A stretch of DNA of 26,223 nucleotides from Bordetella parapertussis (GTDB lineage: Bacteria; Pseudomonadota; Gammaproteobacteria; Burkholderiales; CAIKXV01). The stretch covers positions 1 to 26,223 of the forward strand of contig CAMDXD010000007.1 of the NCBI GenBank assembly GCA_945877995.1. Reading direction: 5' to 3'. Under the pieces are notes generated by a model that saw nothing but the letters and a program-made list of their open reading frames with translations, was not told the origin of the DNA and searched no databases. Below are positions 23,741 through 26,223 of the stretch, piece after piece. The position numbers were made by a program, and so were the translations under genes. Every line of letters begins with the position of its first letter. Positions within the stretch are counted from its first letter, which is position 1.

Positions 23741-25657
23741 ATGAGCGCGACCCCGGTCTCCTCACTGCTGATGGGCGATTACCCGGAGCGGCTGCAGCCG
23801 CCAGCCGGTAGCCTGCTCCGTCTTGGGCGGCGGGGTCGGCGTTGGTTGTCACAGGTTGCGAAGATCGCTTATCCGACGTCGCCCGATACAGGGCCGCTGT
23901 CCCTGGAGCATCTGCGTGCGCGCCTGTCGAGCGATCCGCAAGGCGCGCTGCCGTGCGAGGACGCCCTGGCGCGCGTGGAGGAGGCTTGCCGGAGCAGCCT
24001 CGGACTGGTGCCCTATCCATCCCAGATGCGGGCGGCCCGTGCACTGCTGCGCGGGGAGCTGGTCGAGATGGCCACCGGTGAAGGCAAGACGCTCGCTGTC
24101 GGACTGGCGGCTGCCTGTGGTGCACTGGCCGGTCGGCCCGTACATGTGGTCACCGCCAATGATTACCTGGCCGCGCGCGACTGCGCGTGGCTGTCACCGT
24201 TGTATGAAAGCCTCGGCCTGACCTGCGGACACGTGGTCGCGGCCACCGATCGCGACGGGCGCCGCGACGCCTATTCGCGCAGCATCACCTATTGCCCTGC
24301 GCGCGAACTGGTGTTCGACTATCTGCGCGACCGCGTGATCGCTCCGCGCGCGCAGACGCCGCTGCTCGCCCGCGTCGCGCAACTGGGCAGCGAGCTGCGC
24401 GCACGCAGGACGCTGCTGCGGGGCCTCTGGATGGCCATCGTCGATGAAGCCGACAGCGTACTGCTCGACGAGGCACTGATGCCCCTGGTGCTGTCGCGGC
24501 CCGAGACCAGGCCCGAGTCGCACGAAGTGCTCGAGATCGCCTGGGCGCAGGCGAGAGCCCTGGCGCCCGGGCTGCACTATGCGCTCGATACCGCGCATCG
24601 CTGTGCGGCGCTCACCGATGCGGGCCTTCTGCACCTGCGCAGCGATGCCTCGGCATGCGCGCGTTTTCGCACGCCACGCCACCAGGCCGAGTACGTGGAA
24701 ACCGCGCTCGCCGCCCTGAATCTCTACCGGCGTGACCGCGATTACCTGGTGCGCGGCGACGCCGTGCAGATCATCGACGAGGCAACGGGACGGGCGGCGC
24801 CCGGCCGCGTGTGGTCGCGTGAACTGCATACCTTCGTCTCCCTCAAGGAGGGCTGTACGCCCCCGCCAAGCCTGCGTACGGTCGCGCAGATCACCTTCCA
24901 GAGCTTCTTTCCGCGCTACCTGCACCTGTGCGGCACCAGCGGTACGCTGCGCGAGGAACAGCGCGAACTGGCGGTGGTCTACGGGCTGCAGGTCACGCGC
25001 GTGCCGCGCCGCCGGCCGTTGCGGTTGCAGCGATGGCCGACCCGGCTGTTTCCGGACGGCGCGGCGCAGATCGAGGCGGTCGTGCAGCGCGTATCGGTGT
25101 TGCGTCAATCGGGGCGGCCGGTGCTGGTAGCCATGGACAGCGTCGGTGATGCGGACGCCCTGTCCGCCCGGCTGCTGCGGCAAGGTATTGACCACCAACT
25201 GCTGCATGCCCGACAGGACCGATCGGAGTCCGAACAGGTCGCTCAGGCTGGCGCGGCTGGCATGGTCACCGTCACCACGAACATCGCTGGCCGCGGCACC
25301 GACATCCTGATCGATCCCGACGTGGCCCGATCCGGCGGGCTACATGTGATCGCGTGCCAGCACAACCGCGCGCGACGCATCGATCGCCAGTTGTCCGGGC
25401 GTGCTGGCCGTCAGGGCGACCCCGGCAGCTGCGAGCGCTGGGTCAGCATCACCCAGACCCTGTTTGCGCAGAGCTGGCGTACGCGCCTGTTCCAGTCCGG
25501 CTTCGTCTGGTCGCTGGTCTCGCGCGGCCGCGCGGCCGATCTGCTGCTGGCGATCGCACAGCGCCGGGCCGAGTACCGCGCACGGGCAGCCCGTCACGCC
25601 CTGCTCGAGCGCGAGCGCGAACGCGCCCGAGCGCTCGAGATAGGCCCCGCGACATGA
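23741..25657 (+). CDS. Short SecA-like preprotein translocase ATPase
   Basis: A 638-residue SecA homologue, against about 900 for housekeeping SecA. Kept are Walker A ATGEGKT at 111-117, VVTANDYLAARD at 136-147, Walker B VDEADSVLLDEA at 234-245, a cross-linking-domain-like stretch with YLVRGDAVQIIDEATGR and LHTFVSLKEG, CGTSGTLREE, and the second motor domain with TNIAGRGTDI and QLSGRAGRQGDPG (usual QLRGRSGRQGDPG). After this motif only about 80 residues remain, so the helical wing and the zinc-binding C-tail are absent or much reduced. The motor therefore looks intact while the SecB- and lipid-linked parts are gone, as expected for a dedicated accessory motor. GGACGG precedes the ATG, and its stop overlaps the next gene's ATG by four bases. 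Chromosomal secA is expected elsewhere. Confidence 0.92.
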   Translation: MSATPVSSLLMGDYPERLQPPAGSLLRLGRRGRRWLSQVAKIAYPTSPDTGPLSLEHLRARLSSDPQGALPCEDALARVEEACRSSLGLVPYPSQMRAARALLRGELVEMATGEGKTLAVGLAAACGALAGRPVHVVTANDYLAARDCAWLSPLYESLGLTCGHVVAATDRDGRRDAYSRSITYCPARELVFDYLRDRVIAPRAQTPLLARVAQLGSELRARRTLLRGLWMAIVDEADSVLLDEALMPLVLSRPETRPESHEVLEIAWAQARALAPGLHYALDTAHRCAALTDAGLLHLRSDASACARFRTPRHQAEYVETALAALNLYRRDRDYLVRGDAVQIIDEATGRAAPGRVWSRELHTFVSLKEGCTPPPSLRTVAQITFQSFFPRYLHLCGTSGTLREEQRELAVVYGLQVTRVPRRRPLRLQRWPTRLFPDGAAQIEAVVQRVSVLRQSGRPVLVAMDSVGDADALSARLLRQGIDHQLLHARQDRSESEQVAQAGAAGMVTVTTNIAGRGTDILIDPDVARSGGLHVIACQHNRARRIDRQLSGRAGRQGDPGSCERWVSITQTLFAQSWRTRLFQSGFVWSLVSRGRAADLLLAIAQRRAEYRARAARHALLERERERARALEIGPAT

Positions 25658-26223
25658 GCAGGCGCCTGTCCGTAGACCGGGTGCAGCCGCAGCTCGAGTG
25701 GCTGGAACCGCGCGTGCTGCACTCGGCCGATATCGCGACACCCTTCGTGCCCGGCGCCTCGGCAGAGTACGCGGAAGTGCGGCTGCTCGATGAGCCGGTC
25801 GACACTGCCACCCTGGGTGGCGGAGGTGTCCAGGAGGGACCCGCATACGCCCGCAGCGAAGCCATCGCATCCGATGACGGCCCTTCGGAACCCTCGACCG
25901 AGGTCACGTTCCGGCAAGTGGCCTTCATCGACGCCGCCGTGGCCGGCAGCGACCTTCTCGCGGAGGCGGCCTCCGGCGCCGGGCTCGAGGTCGTCCGCCT
26001 CGCGGGCGATCGATCGGGGCTCGAGCAGATTGCACAGTGGCTCGAGGGTCATGAGCCTGTCAGCGCACTCCATCTGCTCGCGCACGGCGCCAGCGGCGTG
26101 CTGCAACTGGGCTCCGATCGACTCGATCTCGCCGTGGCGGATACTGCGCGCGACGCGCTGCTGCGCGACATCGGCTTGCATCTGGCGCCCGGTGGCGACC
26201 TGCTGGTGTACGGCTGCGACTTC
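25654..26223 (+). CDS. LEPR-motif, DUF4347-containing large surface protein, N-terminal part
   Basis: The gene runs off the right edge after 190 codons. No Sec signal peptide is present. The N-terminus instead carries a basic start (MSRRLSVDR) and the motif LEPRVLHSAD at residues 17-26, the LEPR-XLL type of leader seen on very long repeat-rich surface proteins. A low-complexity linker leads to a DUF4347 domain from about residue 86 (VAFIDAAVAGSDLL, LEQIAQWLEG, LHLLAHGASGVLQLG, GGDLLVYGCD). His144-Gly145 and Cys188 are placed like the catalytic pair of caspase/gingipain-fold peptidases; that link is inference. The ATG overlaps the SecA-like stop by four bases, so motor and cargo are translationally coupled. 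The full protein is probably very long, with cadherin- or Ig-like repeats beyond the edge. Confidence 0.88.
   Translation, partial: MSRRLSVDRVQPQLEWLEPRVLHSADIATPFVPGASAEYAEVRLLDEPVDTATLGGGGVQEGPAYARSEAIASDDGPSEPSTEVTFRQVAFIDAAVAGSDLLAEAASGAGLEVVRLAGDRSGLEQIAQWLEGHEPVSALHLLAHGASGVLQLGSDRLDLAVADTARDALLRDIGLHLAPGGDLLVYGCDF

Noticed and set aside
24194..25207. 337-codon open frame on the minus strand
   Set aside because: Antisense to the SecA-like gene, whose motifs are unmistakable.

Overview
The window is high-GC DNA with dense genes and short gaps. Its content points to a betaproteobacterium of the order Burkholderiales (Bordetella/Achromobacter/Variovorax-like). The main reason is five intact solute receptors of the Bug/TctC family plus one decayed one, scattered among small catabolic clusters and separate from any TctA/TctB membrane partner. 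This placement is inferred from gene content only. No rRNA, tRNA, CRISPR array or insertion sequence was seen.

Region 1 (1-3588): the start of a Dpp/Opp-type ABC ATPase runs off the left edge. Divergent to it is an iron-alcohol-dehydrogenase-fold protein with most metal ligands missing. Next comes a deletion scar in which the 5' part of a Bug gene meets the 3' end of a probable MmgE/PrpD gene. An XRE-cupin regulator with a perfect palindrome at its promoter follows, divergent from a kynurenine-formamidase-like cyclase.

Region 2 (3749-8690, + strand): Bug receptor, Bug receptor, SDR protein lacking the catalytic Tyr, NMT1/THI5-like protein without a signal peptide, Bug receptor. This looks like an uptake and catabolic cluster for an unknown carboxylate.

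Region 3 (8659-17495): a seven-gene minus-strand operon holds an LLM flavin oxidoreductase, a quinone oxidoreductase, a Bug receptor, an NMT1-like protein, a second quinone oxidoreductase, an arylmalonate-decarboxylase-like enzyme with Gly74/Cys188, and a YyaL/DUF255 thioredoxin-fold protein. A GntR/UTRA regulator is divergent from it, with an AT-rich palindrome between them. A stand-alone fifth Bug gene follows at 17698-18696.

Region 4 (18894-26223): the most unusual part. A periplasmic adaptor gene is divergent from an operon encoding a GAF-HlyD fusion, a PqqD-like/M50 zinc protease/HlyD fusion, a short SecA-like ATPase, and the start of a surface-type protein. That last protein has no Sec signal peptide but carries an N-terminal LEPR-type motif (LEPRVLHSAD) followed by a DUF4347 domain with His-Gly and Cys motifs. 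Together these look like a dedicated export and processing machine for one large surface protein. Its mechanism is, to my knowledge, not described.
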